Below are positions 53,596 through 63,280 of a DNA stretch of 64,000 nt, one piece after another. The position numbers were made by a program, and so were the translations under genes. This stretch comes from Ferruginibacter sp. GTDB lineage: Bacteria > Bacteroidota > Bacteroidia > Chitinophagales > Chitinophagaceae. Below the pieces are notes generated by a model, which had not been told where the DNA came from, did no database searches, and was given only the letters and a program-made list of their open reading frames with translations. Numbering within the stretch: the stretch's first letter is position 1; each line of letters opens with the position of its first letter. Where the stretch lies: the NCBI GenBank assembly GCA_030831945.1, contig JAURKC010000013.1, forward strand, positions 124,001 through 188,000, given 5' to 3'.

Positions 53596-53796
53596 ATGGA
53601 TAGCAAAGCTTTTTCTGTTAATTATTAATAGACCTCATTGAAAGCTATTCGTATTTTAATATTGATTCGGGGGCAAACAATAAATTAATTTATTAAAAAG
53701 CCTAATGGATTGAAATACCGTCCTGCAATTTAGTTGAAATAATTTACGATTGGGCGCAATAAATGGAAAACAGCGTGCGCGTTAATGTAAAATCGA

Positions 53797-54801
53797 TTAA
53801 AATTTTGGACAAGGAATACTTTTTATTTGACTAGATTTCTTGATATAAATTAGGGAAAATTCGGAGCCCCCTCTACTTACGGTAGCAGCTTTGAGACTCG
53901 ATGAATTAATATCGTAACTAGCACCAATTCTTAGCCCTTTCACTTCAATGCCTACATATGGTATCAGTGCATCATTCATTCTAATCCAGCTACCAAAATA
54001 GACACTGCTAGGATGATCAGAATCACCATTTAAATTAGCAGCGATAGCAGCACCCGCTAATGTTTCACTTGCATTATTTTGTATCTGATGTATAACAGAG
54101 GTATTGAGAGACAATTGGTCGTTCATTGGAAAGGAATAACCTCCATGGATAGTTACCCTAGAAGATAGATTCCATACTTTGTCAATGAAGCTGAGATTGG
54201 GCCTATTGATATGATAGATGGAGGCACCCAAATAATAATTATCCGAACCTGTACTTGATCCAGAAAACAAAATACCAGCATTTACATCTAGATAATTCTG
54301 AGTATCTCCATTATTTAATCTTTCTGCTGTGGATCCAGTAAAACCATTTTGAGTTAATTGGTCTTCAAAAGTTAGTTTATTGAAGTCAAGCATTGTGCTG
54401 CTATAGGTAGTCTGAAAACCTGCTCCCAAGGTATTGTATCCATTCTCATCTAGCGACTTATGGTAACTTAGCGACAATGAACCATAATTAAGTTTCAATG
54501 CAGCGTCTGCACTCTGATCACTTAAAGCAGAAAATCCAATTCCAAAAACATCTCCTTCACCAATTTTATTTTTCAACAAATTGAAATCAGCAGAAGCTCC
54601 AGTAGTTATATAGGCTTTGGGTATGGAAGGCCATTGATTTCGGTGAATGGCAGTCATTCTTATATCCCCATCAAATTTGCCAGTAAATGCAGGATTAATA
54701 GTGAGTGGAGAGGCGAAAAATTGAGAAAAATGAGGATCCTGCCCTTTTACAAAAAAGAAAAGTAGCATAGCCCCTGATAGTATAATTAATTTTCTCTTCA
54801 T
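53797..54801 (-). CDS. PorP/SprF family type IX secretion outer-membrane protein (second copy)
   Basis: 334 residues. Signal peptide ends FVKGQ. The mature N-terminus DPHFSQFFASPLTINPAFTG is the family hallmark, and the C-terminus ends in CPKF, as in the copy at 1824-2852. The barrel part is rich in Gly and Tyr. The two copies share the same order of blocks (AIHRNQW and LGAHYRNQY near residue 50; YHINRPN and HHLNRPQ in the middle). No cargo gene is next to this copy; its type B partner, if any, is elsewhere. Confidence 0.92.
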   Translation of the reverse strand: MKRKLIILSGAMLLFFFVKGQDPHFSQFFASPLTINPAFTGKFDGDIRMTAIHRNQWPSIPKAYITTGASADFNLLKNKIGEGDVFGIGFSALSDQSADAALKLNYGSLSLSYHKSLDENGYNTLGAGFQTTYSSTMLDFNKLTFEDQLTQNGFTGSTAERLNNGDTQNYLDVNAGILFSGSSTGSDNYYLGASIYHINRPNLSFIDKVWNLSSRVTIHGGYSFPMNDQLSLNTSVIHQIQNNASETLAGAAIAANLNGDSDHPSSVYFGSWIRMNDALIPYVGIEVKGLRIGASYDINSSSLKAATVSRGGSEFSLIYIKKSSQIKSIPCPKF

Positions 54802-54987
54802 TTAAATTGTAGTAAATAATTTTTCACGCAATAATGAATAAATTATTATAAGGATTCACCCCTGCAAGTTCGGTCTATTATTTTATAAAAATTACTTCCT
54901 GTTCATTTAGCTTTTAGTAAGATATTTATTATTTATATATTATATGAAATGAAAGGATAAAAATAATTTCAATTATTCAATTCTTTT

Positions 54988-55638
54988 CTAGGATTGTATT
55001 TTGGGTCCAAAAGCAAGGTCTCCTGCATCTCCTAAACCCGGAACGATATAGCCCTTAGCTGTTAATTCGTCATCAATATCGCCACACCAAATGATTGCAT
55101 TAGCATGAGCTTTTAAAACAAATTCAAGGCCAACTGTACAGGCAATAGCACAGACTATATGTAGCTCTTTTATATCTCCTTCTTGTTTCAAATATTGAAT
55201 CACTTTTACGAGTGAAGCGCCAGTTGCAATCATTGGGTCACTAATAATGACTACTTTATCTTCTATTTCAGGACAACTCATATATCCAAGTTGTATATCG
55301 AAACTTCCATCTAAATGGTGTTTTCGATAAGCACTTATAAAGGCATTTTCGGCCTTATCGAAATAATTAAGTAGTCCATTGTGCATGCCAAGGCCAGCTC
55401 TAAGTATAGTGGCTAATACTGGTTGAGACTGCAATACGCTGCAGTTCGCTATGCCTAATGGAGTAGTAACCTCTTTATTTTTCGAGGACAATTTTTTGCT
55501 GATTTCGTATGCCGCTACTTCTCCTATTCGTTCTAGATTTCTTCTAAAGCGCATTTGGTCAGTCTGTATATCTTGGTCTCTTAACTCAGCAATCCAATTG
55601 CTTACTAATGAATGCTGTTCACTTAAATTAATGATCAT
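54988..55638 (-). CDS. upp: Uracil phosphoribosyltransferase
   Basis: 216 residues. PRPP-binding loop VVIISDPMIATGASLVKVI near residues 129-147 and the C-terminal uracil-binding YIVPGLGDAGDLAFG are intact. The N-terminal LRDQDIQTDQMRFRRNLERI is the family start. The product is UMP from uracil and PRPP. It follows ade in the same direction with a 46-base gap and may share its transcript, making a nucleobase salvage pair. Confidence 0.94.
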   Translation of the reverse strand: MIINLSEQHSLVSNWIAELRDQDIQTDQMRFRRNLERIGEVAAYEISKKLSSKNKEVTTPLGIANCSVLQSQPVLATILRAGLGMHNGLLNYFDKAENAFISAYRKHHLDGSFDIQLGYMSCPEIEDKVVIISDPMIATGASLVKVIQYLKQEGDIKELHIVCAIACTVGLEFVLKAHANAIIWCGDIDDELTAKGYIVPGLGDAGDLAFGPKIQS

Positions 55639-55684
55639 TTTTTTAGATAGATTTTTATAGTTCTTTATTTACAGTGAATTAGTA

Positions 55685-57322
55685 TTACAATTTACCAAAA
55701 AATTTAAAACTATCTCCATCAAAAAGACCTAGATCACTAAGTTTAATATGAGGAATTACTAATAGTGCCATAAAAGATAAAGTCATGAATGGTGCTGCTA
55801 GTGTTGATCCCAGCTCATTTTTCACCATTTTGTCAATGGCTATATAGGAATTAGCTACTTGATAACCATCTTCATTGCTCATTAAGCCAGCAATAGGTAA
55901 GGCTACTATCAGTTCTTTTTGAGTTGAAACACAACTAACTCCTCCTTGTGTTTGAATTACTAGGTTGACTGCTTTACACATACTTTCATCATCAACACCC
56001 ACCGCAATAATGTTATGACTATCATGAGCAACAGTAGAAGCAATGGCTCCCTGTTTTAATCCGAAGTTTTTAACAAAGGCCTTGGATATGGGTGCTTTTG
56101 TGTATCGATTGATTACAACTAGTTTTAAAATATCATTGCTAACATCGCTAACTATTTCGCCTGATTCAATTTTAGGGGCAACCAAGAGTCGATTAGTAAT
56201 TAATTGTCCTTCTAACGCCTCTATTACTAAAATTTCTTTTTCATTTTCATGTTTTACCGAAAAGTCTTTTACAACTTGTTGGCTGCAATTAAAATGATTA
56301 ATCGTTTTCGATACATTACATTGTATAAAAGATTGCCCTTTTTCTGCCACCAATTCACCATCGATATAATTTTGTAGTACTGTAAAATTGATCAGATCTT
56401 CTACTACTATAAAATCAGCCGAATCATTGACTCTTAATAGACCTACCTCCAAATTATAATGCAAAACTGGATTGAGGCAAGCAGCTTTCAAAACCTTAAA
56501 TGGATGAACACCCTTTGCGATGGCTCTTGAGCACAATAGGTTAATATGTCCATCTACCAAACTGTCCGGATGTTTATCATCACTACAAAACATGATGTCA
56601 TCAGGAAACTCATTCAATAAATCAATCAGTGCTTCAAAATTTTTTGCAGCACTTCCTTCCCTAATTAAAATTTTCATTCCATTTTGTAGTTTTTCCAAAG
56701 CCTCTTCCTTTGTAAAACATTCGTGGTCGGTACTGATTCCTGCATTTATATAATCAGTAGCATTTTTTCCCCTTAGTCCGGGCGCGTGGCCATCTATCGG
56801 TTTGTTATATTTTTTAGCAGAAGCGATTTTTTGCATCACTTCTTTATCGCCAAATAAAACACCTGGGAAATTCATCATTTCACTCAAGTATTTAATTTCT
56901 TTTTTCTGTAATAAAGTATCTACATCCTCTGGAGTTAAGACCGCACCCGCTGTTTCAAAAACGGTAGCAGGAACGCAACTAGGTGCACCGAAATTAAATT
57001 TGAAAGGAACGGTTTTGCCATTGTCAATCATGAACTCAACACCTTCCATTCCACAAACATTGGCAATTTCATGAGGATCACTAACGGTCGCTACTGTGCC
57101 ATGAACAACGGCAAGTTTTGCAAATTCACTCGGAACTAGCATGGAGCTTTCTATATGTACATGACTATCTATAAAACCAGGAATAATAAATGCAGTTTGC
57201 ATCTTAGTTTCTGGTTCTAGAAGCTTTATTGCTACAATCTTTTTTTGATCTATTGTGATCTCACCAAAAAAAATATTTTGGTTAAAAAGGTCTACAATAT
57301 TTCCATATATTTTCTGAGACAT
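55685..57322 (-). CDS. ade: Adenine deaminase
   Basis: 545 residues. Amidohydrolase signatures: [19 protein letters not shown] (metal ligands HxH), [39 protein letters not shown] and [10 protein letters not shown] with the catalytic Asp region. The C-terminal domain has [19 protein letters not shown], diagnostic of Ade. It converts adenine to hypoxanthine, which Hpt (7567-8106) can use. A -7 box TATATTTG (57344-57351, minus strand) lies 22 bases from the start. Confidence 0.95.
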   Translation of the reverse strand: MSQKIYGNIVDLFNQNIFFGEITIDQKKIVAIKLLEPETKMQTAFIIPGFIDSHVHIESSMLVPSEFAKLAVVHGTVATVSDPHEIANVCGMEGVEFMIDNGKTVPFKFNFGAPSCVPATVFETAGAVLTPEDVDTLLQKKEIKYLSEMMNFPGVLFGDKEVMQKIASAKKYNKPIDGHAPGLRGKNATDYINAGISTDHECFTKEEALEKLQNGMKILIREGSAAKNFEALIDLLNEFPDDIMFCSDDKHPDSLVDGHINLLCSRAIAKGVHPFKVLKAACLNPVLHYNLEVGLLRVNDSADFIVVEDLINFTVLQNYIDGELVAEKGQSFIQCNVSKTINHFNCSQQVVKDFSVKHENEKEILVIEALEGQLITNRLLVAPKIESGEIVSDVSNDILKLVVINRYTKAPISKAFVKNFGLKQGAIASTVAHDSHNIIAVGVDDESMCKAVNLVIQTQGGVSCVSTQKELIVALPIAGLMSNEDGYQVANSYIAIDKMVKNELGSTLAAPFMTLSFMALLVIPHIKLSDLGLFDGDSFKFFGKL

Positions 57323-57762
57323 TTTTTAAAACGATAATTGAAACAAATATAAGTCAGTTGGTTTGAATGAATAGTAGGTAATTAAAGTAAGTTCTAATAT
57401 AAGTTTACGGGGTAAATAACTTTTACAACCTGATAAATTATCGGGCTATATTAAAACTAAGCTATCATTATAGAACGAATGTTATTTTGCAAAAATTAGC
57501 ATAGTATTTCTAGTGCTTAATAATAGATTTACAAAAAATTTGCAAGTATTAATGGCTATGCTAATTGATAATGTTAAAAAGTCCTTAATATTATTTTATA
57601 AAATGTAATTAGCAACAAAATCAGGCTTTGAGGTGTTATATTCCTTGGATTGCAAAACATCGGTTAGAGCTAGCTAAATTCACTTTAAACAATTTTTTTG
57701 CTAAATCTTCCTTTCTATTCAATAAATTCGAAATCTTTTTAAATCAATAATAATCAACTAGT
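57323..57762. other. Intergenic region with inverted repeats, upstream of ade and a LolA-like gene
   Basis: 440 AT-rich bases between divergent starts. It contains the ade -7 box (57344-57351, minus strand). At 57429-57445 lies CCTGATAA-A-TTATCGGG, a hairpin with one G-U pair. An 11-base perfect inverted repeat has arms AATTAGCATAG at 57494-57504 and CTATGCTAATT at 57556-57566, with 51 bases between. No ORF is convincing. It could hold a structured RNA or binding sites. Confidence 0.45.
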
Positions 57763-58473
57763 ATGAAAAAATTAACCATTGGTCTATTCGCAATTGCAGC
57801 GTTGATAAGCATCCAGTCAATTAAAGCACAAACTTTGGATGAAGTCGTTAGTAACTATGAACTTGCTAATGGAGGCAAAGAAAAGCTGATGTCATTAAAA
57901 TCAGTTAAAATGACGGGAAGTTTGAATATTCAAGGATATGAAGTAGGAGTTACAGTGACTACTGTTAACGGCGTAGGCACTCGTAATGATATTGCTGTTC
58001 CAGGAATGGGAGAAGGTTTTCAGGTAGTGAATACCAAAAAAGGCTGGGACTTTATGCCTTTTAGAGGACAAAACAGTCCTGAAGAGATTTCTCAGGAACA
58101 GTTGAAATACGCTCAAGGTTTATTGGATTTACAGGGCTTGCTAGTAAACTACAAGGAAAAAGGAAATCAGCTAGAATTAGTGGGAAAAGAAAATGTAGCA
58201 GGTTCAGCATGTTTTAAAATAAAGGTGACCAGCAAAAACGGTAAAGTGTATACCTTGTTTATAGATGCTAAAACCTATTATCGTGTAAAGTTAGTTGGCA
58301 AAGGAAGTTCTCCTTCTGGAGAAGTAGATATTGAAGTTTCTTACAGTGATTACAAAAAAACAGAGGATGGATACGTATTTCCTTATGTTCAAACGATTGA
58401 AGCGGGAAGTATAGTTTTCAAATCAATCGAAGTAAATAAGCCGGTGGACGAAAAAATATTCACAGTTGACTAG
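57763..58473 (+). CDS. Exported LolA/outer-membrane lipoprotein-sorting-like protein
   Basis: 236 residues. Signal peptide ends SIKAQ. The mature part begins TLDEVVSNYELANGGKEKLM then SLKSVKMTGSL, the pattern of small LolA-like proteins in Bacteroidota (x-x-YxxAxGGxxxL). Later strands include CFKIKVTSKNGKVYTLFIDA, KTYYRVKLVGKG and SYSDYKKTEDGYVFPY. The fold is an open half-barrel that binds a lipid or lipoprotein tail. It is distinct from the DUF4292 lipoprotein at 46592 but of the same superfamily type. It ends before a terminator and gap. Confidence 0.82.
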   Translation: MKKLTIGLFAIAALISIQSIKAQTLDEVVSNYELANGGKEKLMSLKSVKMTGSLNIQGYEVGVTVTTVNGVGTRNDIAVPGMGEGFQVVNTKKGWDFMPFRGQNSPEEISQEQLKYAQGLLDLQGLLVNYKEKGNQLELVGKENVAGSACFKIKVTSKNGKVYTLFIDAKTYYRVKLVGKGSSPSGEVDIEVSYSDYKKTEDGYVFPYVQTIEAGSIVFKSIEVNKPVDEKIFTVD

Positions 58474-58583
58474 TTTGTGTTGGTTAAATTTTCCTCTTAT
58501 TTATCTAGTCTTAACATAAATAATGATGGGATAACCTTCATTAACAAGAAGATTTGAGGTTGTTATTGATCAAATCGTTTGAG

Positions 58584-58610
58584 AAAGCTCGAAATTCGGG
58601 CTTTTTTTTT
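58584..58610 (+). terminator. Rho-independent terminator upstream of gap
   Basis: AAAGCTCGA (58584-58592) pairs with TCGGGCTTT (58596-58604), nine pairs with one G-U and a three-base loop, followed by T's to 58610. It ends the transcript from the LolA-like gene. Confidence 0.75.
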
Positions 58611-58623
58611 GTGGCTTTTTTGT

Positions 58624-58631
58624 TACCTTTG
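58624..58631 (+). promoter_or_regulatory. -7 box of gap
   Basis: TACCTTTG is an exact -7 match 32 bases before the ATG. A TTG -33 at 17-23 bases is not visible. Leader about 26 bases, AT-rich. Confidence 0.5.
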
Positions 58632-58663
58632 CAAAGTTTTAAAACAAATAAAATATTTTAAAT

Positions 58664-59677
58664 ATGAGTACAGTAAAAGTTGCTATCAATGGATTCGGAC
58701 GTATCGGCCGTTTAGTATTTCGCCAAATATATAATATGCAGGGAATTGATGTCGTTGCCATCAATGATCTAACAAGTCCTGCTGTGTTGGCACATCTATT
58801 AAAATATGACAGTGCTCAGGGTCGTTTTGGACAAGAGGTAACTGCAACTGAAAATTCAATCATTGTAAATGGTCATGAAGTAAAAATATATGCTCAAAAG
58901 GATCCTGCACAAATTCCATGGGGTACTCACCAAGTAGATGTAGTGATTGAAAGCACAGGTTTCTTTACAGATAAAGCAAAAGCAGAAGCGCATATTACTG
59001 CAGGTGCAAAAAGAGTGGTTATTTCAGCTCCAGCAACTGGTGATTTGAAAACCGTAGTTTTTAATGTTAACCATAATATTTTAGATGGAAGTGAAACGAT
59101 CATCAGTTGTGCAAGTTGTACTACTAACTGTCTTGCACCGATGGCTAAAGTTTTGAATGATCAATTTGGAATAGCCACTGCTATTATGACTACCATTCAT
59201 GCTTACACGAACGATCAGAATACATTAGATGCTCCTCATCCTAAAAATGATTTGCGTAGAGCGAGAGCTGCTGCTGCCAATATTGTTCCAAATAGTACTG
59301 GTGCCGCAAAAGCAATTGGCCTTGTATTACCTGAATTAAAAGGAAAATTAGATGGAAGTGCTCAAAGGGTTCCAGTAATTACAGGATCACTTACTGAGTT
59401 GACAAGTATTTTAGAAAAAACGGTTACTATTGAACAAGTGAATGCGGCTATGAAAGCAGCAAGTAACGAGAGCTTTGGATATACTGAAGATGAAATTGTA
59501 AGTTCCGATGTAATTGGTACTAATTTCGGTTCACTTTTTGATGCAACTCAAACTAAGGTAATGGCAGCCGGCGACAAACAATTGGTTAAAACAGTTAGCT
59601 GGTATGATAATGAAATGAGTTATGTTTCTCAATTGGTAAGAACTGTAAATTATTTTGCAGGCCTTATCAATAAATAA
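58664..59677 (+). CDS. gap: Type I glyceraldehyde-3-phosphate dehydrogenase
   Basis: 337 residues. NAD site [19 protein letters not shown] at the start, the catalytic Cys in [19 protein letters not shown], the active His region and [14 protein letters not shown], and the phosphate-binding SCT-type and [16 protein letters not shown] blocks are all present, ending [17 protein letters not shown]. It catalyses the NAD-linked step of glycolysis and gluconeogenesis. pgk follows after 215 bases on the same strand, with a strong hairpin between. Confidence 0.97.
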   Translation: MSTVKVAINGFGRIGRLVFRQIYNMQGIDVVAINDLTSPAVLAHLLKYDSAQGRFGQEVTATENSIIVNGHEVKIYAQKDPAQIPWGTHQVDVVIESTGFFTDKAKAEAHITAGAKRVVISAPATGDLKTVVFNVNHNILDGSETIISCASCTTNCLAPMAKVLNDQFGIATAIMTTIHAYTNDQNTLDAPHPKNDLRRARAAAANIVPNSTGAAKAIGLVLPELKGKLDGSAQRVPVITGSLTELTSILEKTVTIEQVNAAMKAASNESFGYTEDEIVSSDVIGTNFGSLFDATQTKVMAAGDKQLVKTVSWYDNEMSYVSQLVRTVNYFAGLINK

Positions 59678-59812
59678 TTTATTTAGCATTAAAATTTTGA
59701 ATTGCGGGCAATATTATTTTAGAATGCTATTTAGTTAATTTTTAAAATCAACTAATCATGAGCATTGGAGTTTTATATCCCAATTATCCAGTTCTTTTTT
59801 AAATATTTTAAT

Positions 59813-59842
59813 AAGTAAGGCTCTCTTTTGGGAGCCTTACTT
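59813..59842 (+). terminator. Strong hairpin between gap and pgk (terminator or RNA-stability element)
   Basis: AAGTAAGGCTC (59813-59823) pairs perfectly with GAGCCTTACTT (59832-59842) across an eight-base loop, 11 pairs. It is followed by TTAATTG rather than a run of T, so it is a weak terminator and could instead protect or process the gap mRNA. Confidence 0.55.
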
Positions 59843-59892
59843 AATTGTATCAAATTTAAAAATTAGTTCCATTTTAAGGAATATTAGGAATT

Positions 59893-61104
59893 ATGAGTAG
59901 TAAATTTTCCAATTATAATTTTAAGGGGTTAAAAGCCTTAGTAAGAGTAGACTTCAATGTCCCTTTGGATGCTGAATTTAATATTACAGATGACACTAGG
60001 ATGTCTGCAACTATTCCAACCATAAAAAAGATATTGACGGATGGTGGAAGTGTTATTTTAATGAGTCATTTTGGAAGACCAAAAGAAGGTCCTACTGATA
60101 AGTATTCATTGAAGCATTTGGTGAAACATTTAGAATTTTTATTGAATGAAAATGAGCAATCAAGTACTCCTGTATTTTTTGCAAATGACTGTATTGGTGA
60201 ACAGGCATTTCATTTTGCAAATGCATTGAAAGCAGGTGAAGTATTATTGCTAGAAAATCTTCGGTTTTATAAAGAAGAAGAAAAGGGTGACGAATCATTT
60301 GCAGAAAAATTGAGCAAGTTGGGAGAGGTATATGTAAATGATGCTTTTGGAACCGCTCATAGGGCACATGCTTCTACTGCAGTAATTGCAAAGTATTTTA
60401 CTGCTGATAAAAAGATATTTGGATTACTAATGGAAGGTGAAGTGATTAGTGCAGAAAAAGTTTTGCATCATTCAGAAAAACCTTTTGTAGCAATTATTGG
60501 TGGAGCAAAGGTTTCAGATAAAATTTTAATTATTGAAAATTTATTGGAAAGGGCTACTGATATTATTATTGGAGGTGGAATGGCATATACTTTTTTAAAG
60601 GCAAGTGGGGGGCAAATAGGTAATTCGCTTTGCGAAGATGATCGAATGCAAACCGCTCTTGATATTTTAGAAAAGGCAAAACAAAAAAACGTACAAATTC
60701 ATTTACCACAAGATTCAATTATTGCTGACAAGTTTGCCGCTGATGCAGCAACTCAAGTGATGGAGAGTAATTCAATACCTTCAGGATGGATGGGATTAGA
60801 TATTGGGCCTAAGGCAGTCGAAGTATTTAGCGATGTCATTCAACGATCGAAAACTATTTTGTGGAATGGTCCGATGGGAGTTTTTGAAATGGAGAAATTC
60901 CAAAATGGCACAAAGTCTGTTGCTTTAGCAGTGGCAGCTGCAACTGCTAAAGGCGCATTCAGTTTGGTGGGTGGTGGCGATAGTGTAGCAGCAGTAAATC
61001 AATTTAAATTAGCTGATAGGGTAAGTTATGTGAGTACAGGAGGGGGAGCGATGCTTGAATATTTTGAAGGAAAAGTATTGCCAGGTATAGCAGCGATTAA
61101 GTAA
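59893..61104 (+). CDS. pgk: Phosphoglycerate kinase
   Basis: 403 residues, standard length. Motifs: [12 protein letters not shown] near the start, [73 protein letters not shown] and [14 protein letters not shown] (nucleotide site), ending [14 protein letters not shown] with the terminal GIAAI. It makes ATP from 1,3-bisphosphoglycerate. It lies after gap, with a possible separate promoter in the 215-base gap that I could not identify. Confidence 0.97.
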   Translation: MSSKFSNYNFKGLKALVRVDFNVPLDAEFNITDDTRMSATIPTIKKILTDGGSVILMSHFGRPKEGPTDKYSLKHLVKHLEFLLNENEQSSTPVFFANDCIGEQAFHFANALKAGEVLLLENLRFYKEEEKGDESFAEKLSKLGEVYVNDAFGTAHRAHASTAVIAKYFTADKKIFGLLMEGEVISAEKVLHHSEKPFVAIIGGAKVSDKILIIENLLERATDIIIGGGMAYTFLKASGGQIGNSLCEDDRMQTALDILEKAKQKNVQIHLPQDSIIADKFAADAATQVMESNSIPSGWMGLDIGPKAVEVFSDVIQRSKTILWNGPMGVFEMEKFQNGTKSVALAVAAATAKGAFSLVGGGDSVAAVNQFKLADRVSYVSTGGGAMLEYFEGKVLPGIAAIK

Positions 61105-61265
61105 TCGTTTTAGATAAAGAATTGTTACTTTTTTAATTTTTTAGGTATTTATTGGCCCTAAGCACTACATTTAACCTAAATTAACCCTATTCAAAACAGA
61201 TATTTTTACTTTTCTCTAAAGGAATCAATTAAACACATAATATTTAACATTAAAAATTAAAACTC

Positions 61266-61835
61266 ATGAAACGGACTGGACTTATTATTTTAGGCGTTGT
61301 AGCTCTTCTTGTACTTTGGGTAATTAGTGCTCGTAATGGAATGGCAACCTCAGAAATTGACATCAATGGCAAATGGGGACAAGTACAGACTCAGTATAAT
61401 AGAAAAGCGAAATTGTATGAAAATATAGTAAATACTATTAAAGGCGCTGCGCGTAATGAAGATACCACATTGATTAAAATTGTTCAGATGCGTTCTAGGG
61501 TACCTAATATTAGCCCTGAATCTAACCCTCAACAGGTTGCAGAAGCAGACAAGCAATTAAATTCAATTGGACGTGCCGCATTGAGTATTAATGTTGAGTC
61601 CTATCCAACTTTGCAAGCAACTGGGTTGTACAGAGATTTACAGGCTCAAATTGAAGGGACTGAAAATCGTGTTACTGTAGCATTGGGTGATTGGAATACT
61701 GCCATTACTAATTTCAATACTAAAATCATTCGTTTCCCTAGTAATATCATTGCAGGAATTTTTGGCTACCAACAGAAAAAGAATTACGAAGCAGCTGCAG
61801 GAGCAGAGGATACCAAAGTAGATTTTAGTAAATAA
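61266..61835 (+). CDS. LemA family protein
   Basis: 189 residues. An N-terminal membrane helix (TGLIILGVVALLVLWVISA) is followed by the LemA helical domain: INGKWGQVQTQYNRKAKLYE then NIVNTIKGAA, and NRVTVALGDWNTAITNFNTK then IIRFPSNIIAG, all family signatures. LemA proteins have an extracytoplasmic helical bundle and no established biochemical role. The gene leads a three-gene run with two TPM-domain proteins, a frequent combination in bacteria. Confidence 0.93.
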   Translation: MKRTGLIILGVVALLVLWVISARNGMATSEIDINGKWGQVQTQYNRKAKLYENIVNTIKGAARNEDTTLIKIVQMRSRVPNISPESNPQQVAEADKQLNSIGRAALSINVESYPTLQATGLYRDLQAQIEGTENRVTVALGDWNTAITNFNTKIIRFPSNIIAGIFGYQQKKNYEAAAGAEDTKVDFSK

Positions 61836-61849
61836 TAAAACATTTCATT

Positions 61850-62311
61850 TTGGGAATATTTTCCTTCTTTAAAAAGAAAGCATTTTTTTCTGAGCAGGAT
61901 CAGGCTCGGATAGTTACTGCTATATCTTCTGCAGAAAAATCGACTAGCGGAGAAATAAGGCTATTTGTGGAAAGTAAAAATCCATACATGAATCCGTTGG
62001 AGAGGGCTGCAGAAATTTTCTTTCAATTGAAAATGGAGCGAACAGAGGATCGAAATGGGGTGCTTTTATATATTGCTATGAAAGATCGTGAGCTGGCCTT
62101 ATTTGGTGATGAGGGTATTCACAAAAAAGTGGGAACTCAATATTGGGAGAATGCTGTTCAAAAAATGATAAGCCAATTTTCAAACCAGGAAATTGCTTCA
62201 GGAATAGAACAGTGTATTCTTCAAGTTGGTCAAACCTTACAAGATACATTCCCCTACAATTCGTTGACTGATAAAAATGAGTTGTCAGATGATATCGTAT
62301 TTGGAAAATAA
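61850..62311 (+). CDS. TPM-domain protein, cytoplasmic-type (no signal peptide)
   Basis: 153 residues starting at a TTG at 61850 (MGIFSFFKKKAFFSEQDQAR), 14 bases after the LemA stop; no better start exists. The TPM domain covers most of it: RIVTAISSAEKSTSGEIRLF, NGVLLYIAMKDRELALFGD, EGIHKKVGTQYWENAV and EIASGIEQCILQVGQTLQ. TPM domains (named for TLP18.3, Psb32 and MOLO-1) occur in membrane maintenance proteins, and the plant member has acid phosphatase activity. No catalytic residues can be assigned by eye. The function of this copy is unknown. Confidence 0.88.
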   Translation: MGIFSFFKKKAFFSEQDQARIVTAISSAEKSTSGEIRLFVESKNPYMNPLERAAEIFFQLKMERTEDRNGVLLYIAMKDRELALFGDEGIHKKVGTQYWENAVQKMISQFSNQEIASGIEQCILQVGQTLQDTFPYNSLTDKNELSDDIVFGK

Positions 62312-62341
62312 AAACATAGTAGTAAAATAGATTAATATTCC

Positions 62342-63106
62342 ATGAAAAAAATCGCCTGTTTATTTTTATTTTTTATCATCTGTGCGGTGGCTTTTGCTCA
62401 AAGTGGATTTAATGCGAAAGACCTACTTAAAACTCCAACAGGTACTCAACGGCTAGTGAATGATTATACGGGGGTTTTAACAAGTGATCAAAAGCAGGCC
62501 TTAGAAAATAAATTAGTCCAATTTGATGATAGTACTTCTACTCAAATTGTAGTAGTAATTGTACCCAATATTGGCGATTTTGAAATAGCAGATTTTGGGG
62601 TTAAATTAGGGAGAGCCTGGGGTGTAGGGGGGAAAGAATTTAGTAATGGAATTGTTTTACTAATTTCTAAAGATGATCGAAAATTAAATATTTCAACAGG
62701 TTATGGTGTTGAAGGCGCACTGCCCGATGTTACCTGTAAGCATATTATTGAAGAATTAATAGTCCCCAATTTTAAGGGAAATGATTATTATCGGGGAATA
62801 GAGGAAGGCACTGATGCTATTATTAAGGCTACTAAAGGAGAATATAAAGTAGACGCCAAATACTCCAAGAAAGGAAAGAAAGGAGGGATTGGTAAAATAA
62901 TTTTCTATATTGTTTTTATCATTATTTTTATGGCAATTAGTTCAGGTAGAAGAGGCGGTGGCGGCTCCTTGATGAGTAATGGAGGGGCATTTCTTTTAGG
63001 TAGTGCACTGGGCGGTGGCGGAGGAGGCGGTGGATCTAGCTCAGGAGGATTTGGTGGCTTTGGAGGTGGAAGTTTTGGAGGTGGCGGTAGTAGTGGAAGT
63101 TGGTAA
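62342..63106 (+). CDS. TPM-domain protein of the YgcG type with Gly-rich tail
   Basis: 254 residues. Signal peptide MKKIACLFLFFIICAVAFAQ, then a TPM domain (RLVNDYTGVLTSDQKQALEN; STSTQIVVVIVPNIGDFEIA; NGIVLLISKDDRKLNISTGY then GVEGALPD), a membrane helix (IGKIIFYIVFIIIFMAIS) and a Gly/Ser-rich C-terminal tail with runs such as GGGGGGGSSSGG. It probably sits with its TPM domain in the periplasm and the Gly tail in the cytoplasm. It ends the LemA-TPM-TPM run and is followed by a terminator. Confidence 0.92.
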   Translation: MKKIACLFLFFIICAVAFAQSGFNAKDLLKTPTGTQRLVNDYTGVLTSDQKQALENKLVQFDDSTSTQIVVVIVPNIGDFEIADFGVKLGRAWGVGGKEFSNGIVLLISKDDRKLNISTGYGVEGALPDVTCKHIIEELIVPNFKGNDYYRGIEEGTDAIIKATKGEYKVDAKYSKKGKKGGIGKIIFYIVFIIIFMAISSGRRGGGGSLMSNGGAFLLGSALGGGGGGGGSSSGGFGGFGGGSFGGGGSSGSW

Positions 63107-63118
63107 AATATAAAACAT

Positions 63119-63156
63119 AAAAAAAGTCCCAGCTAATTTGCTGGGACTTTTTTTTT
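63119..63156 (+). terminator. Rho-independent terminator of the LemA-TPM operon
   Basis: GTCCCAGC (63126-63133), loop TAATTT, GCTGGGAC (63140-63147), preceded by A's and followed by nine T (63148-63156). It begins 13 bases after the stop. Confidence 0.92.
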
Positions 63157-63259
63157 ACCTCTAATCATTGAGATTAATTAATTTATTGTAATGGAAGGGG
63201 GACTTCTGTTAAAGCACCATCATTTTTTTGTTAAATGGTCAAACCATTACTATAATGAG

Positions 63260-63267
63260 TATTTTTG
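63260..63267 (+). promoter_or_regulatory. -7 box of the last gene
   Basis: TATTTTTG is an exact -7 match, ending 13 bases before the ATG at 63281. A TTG -33 is not clear. Confidence 0.4.
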
Positions 63268-63280
63268 TCTTCTAAGCAAA

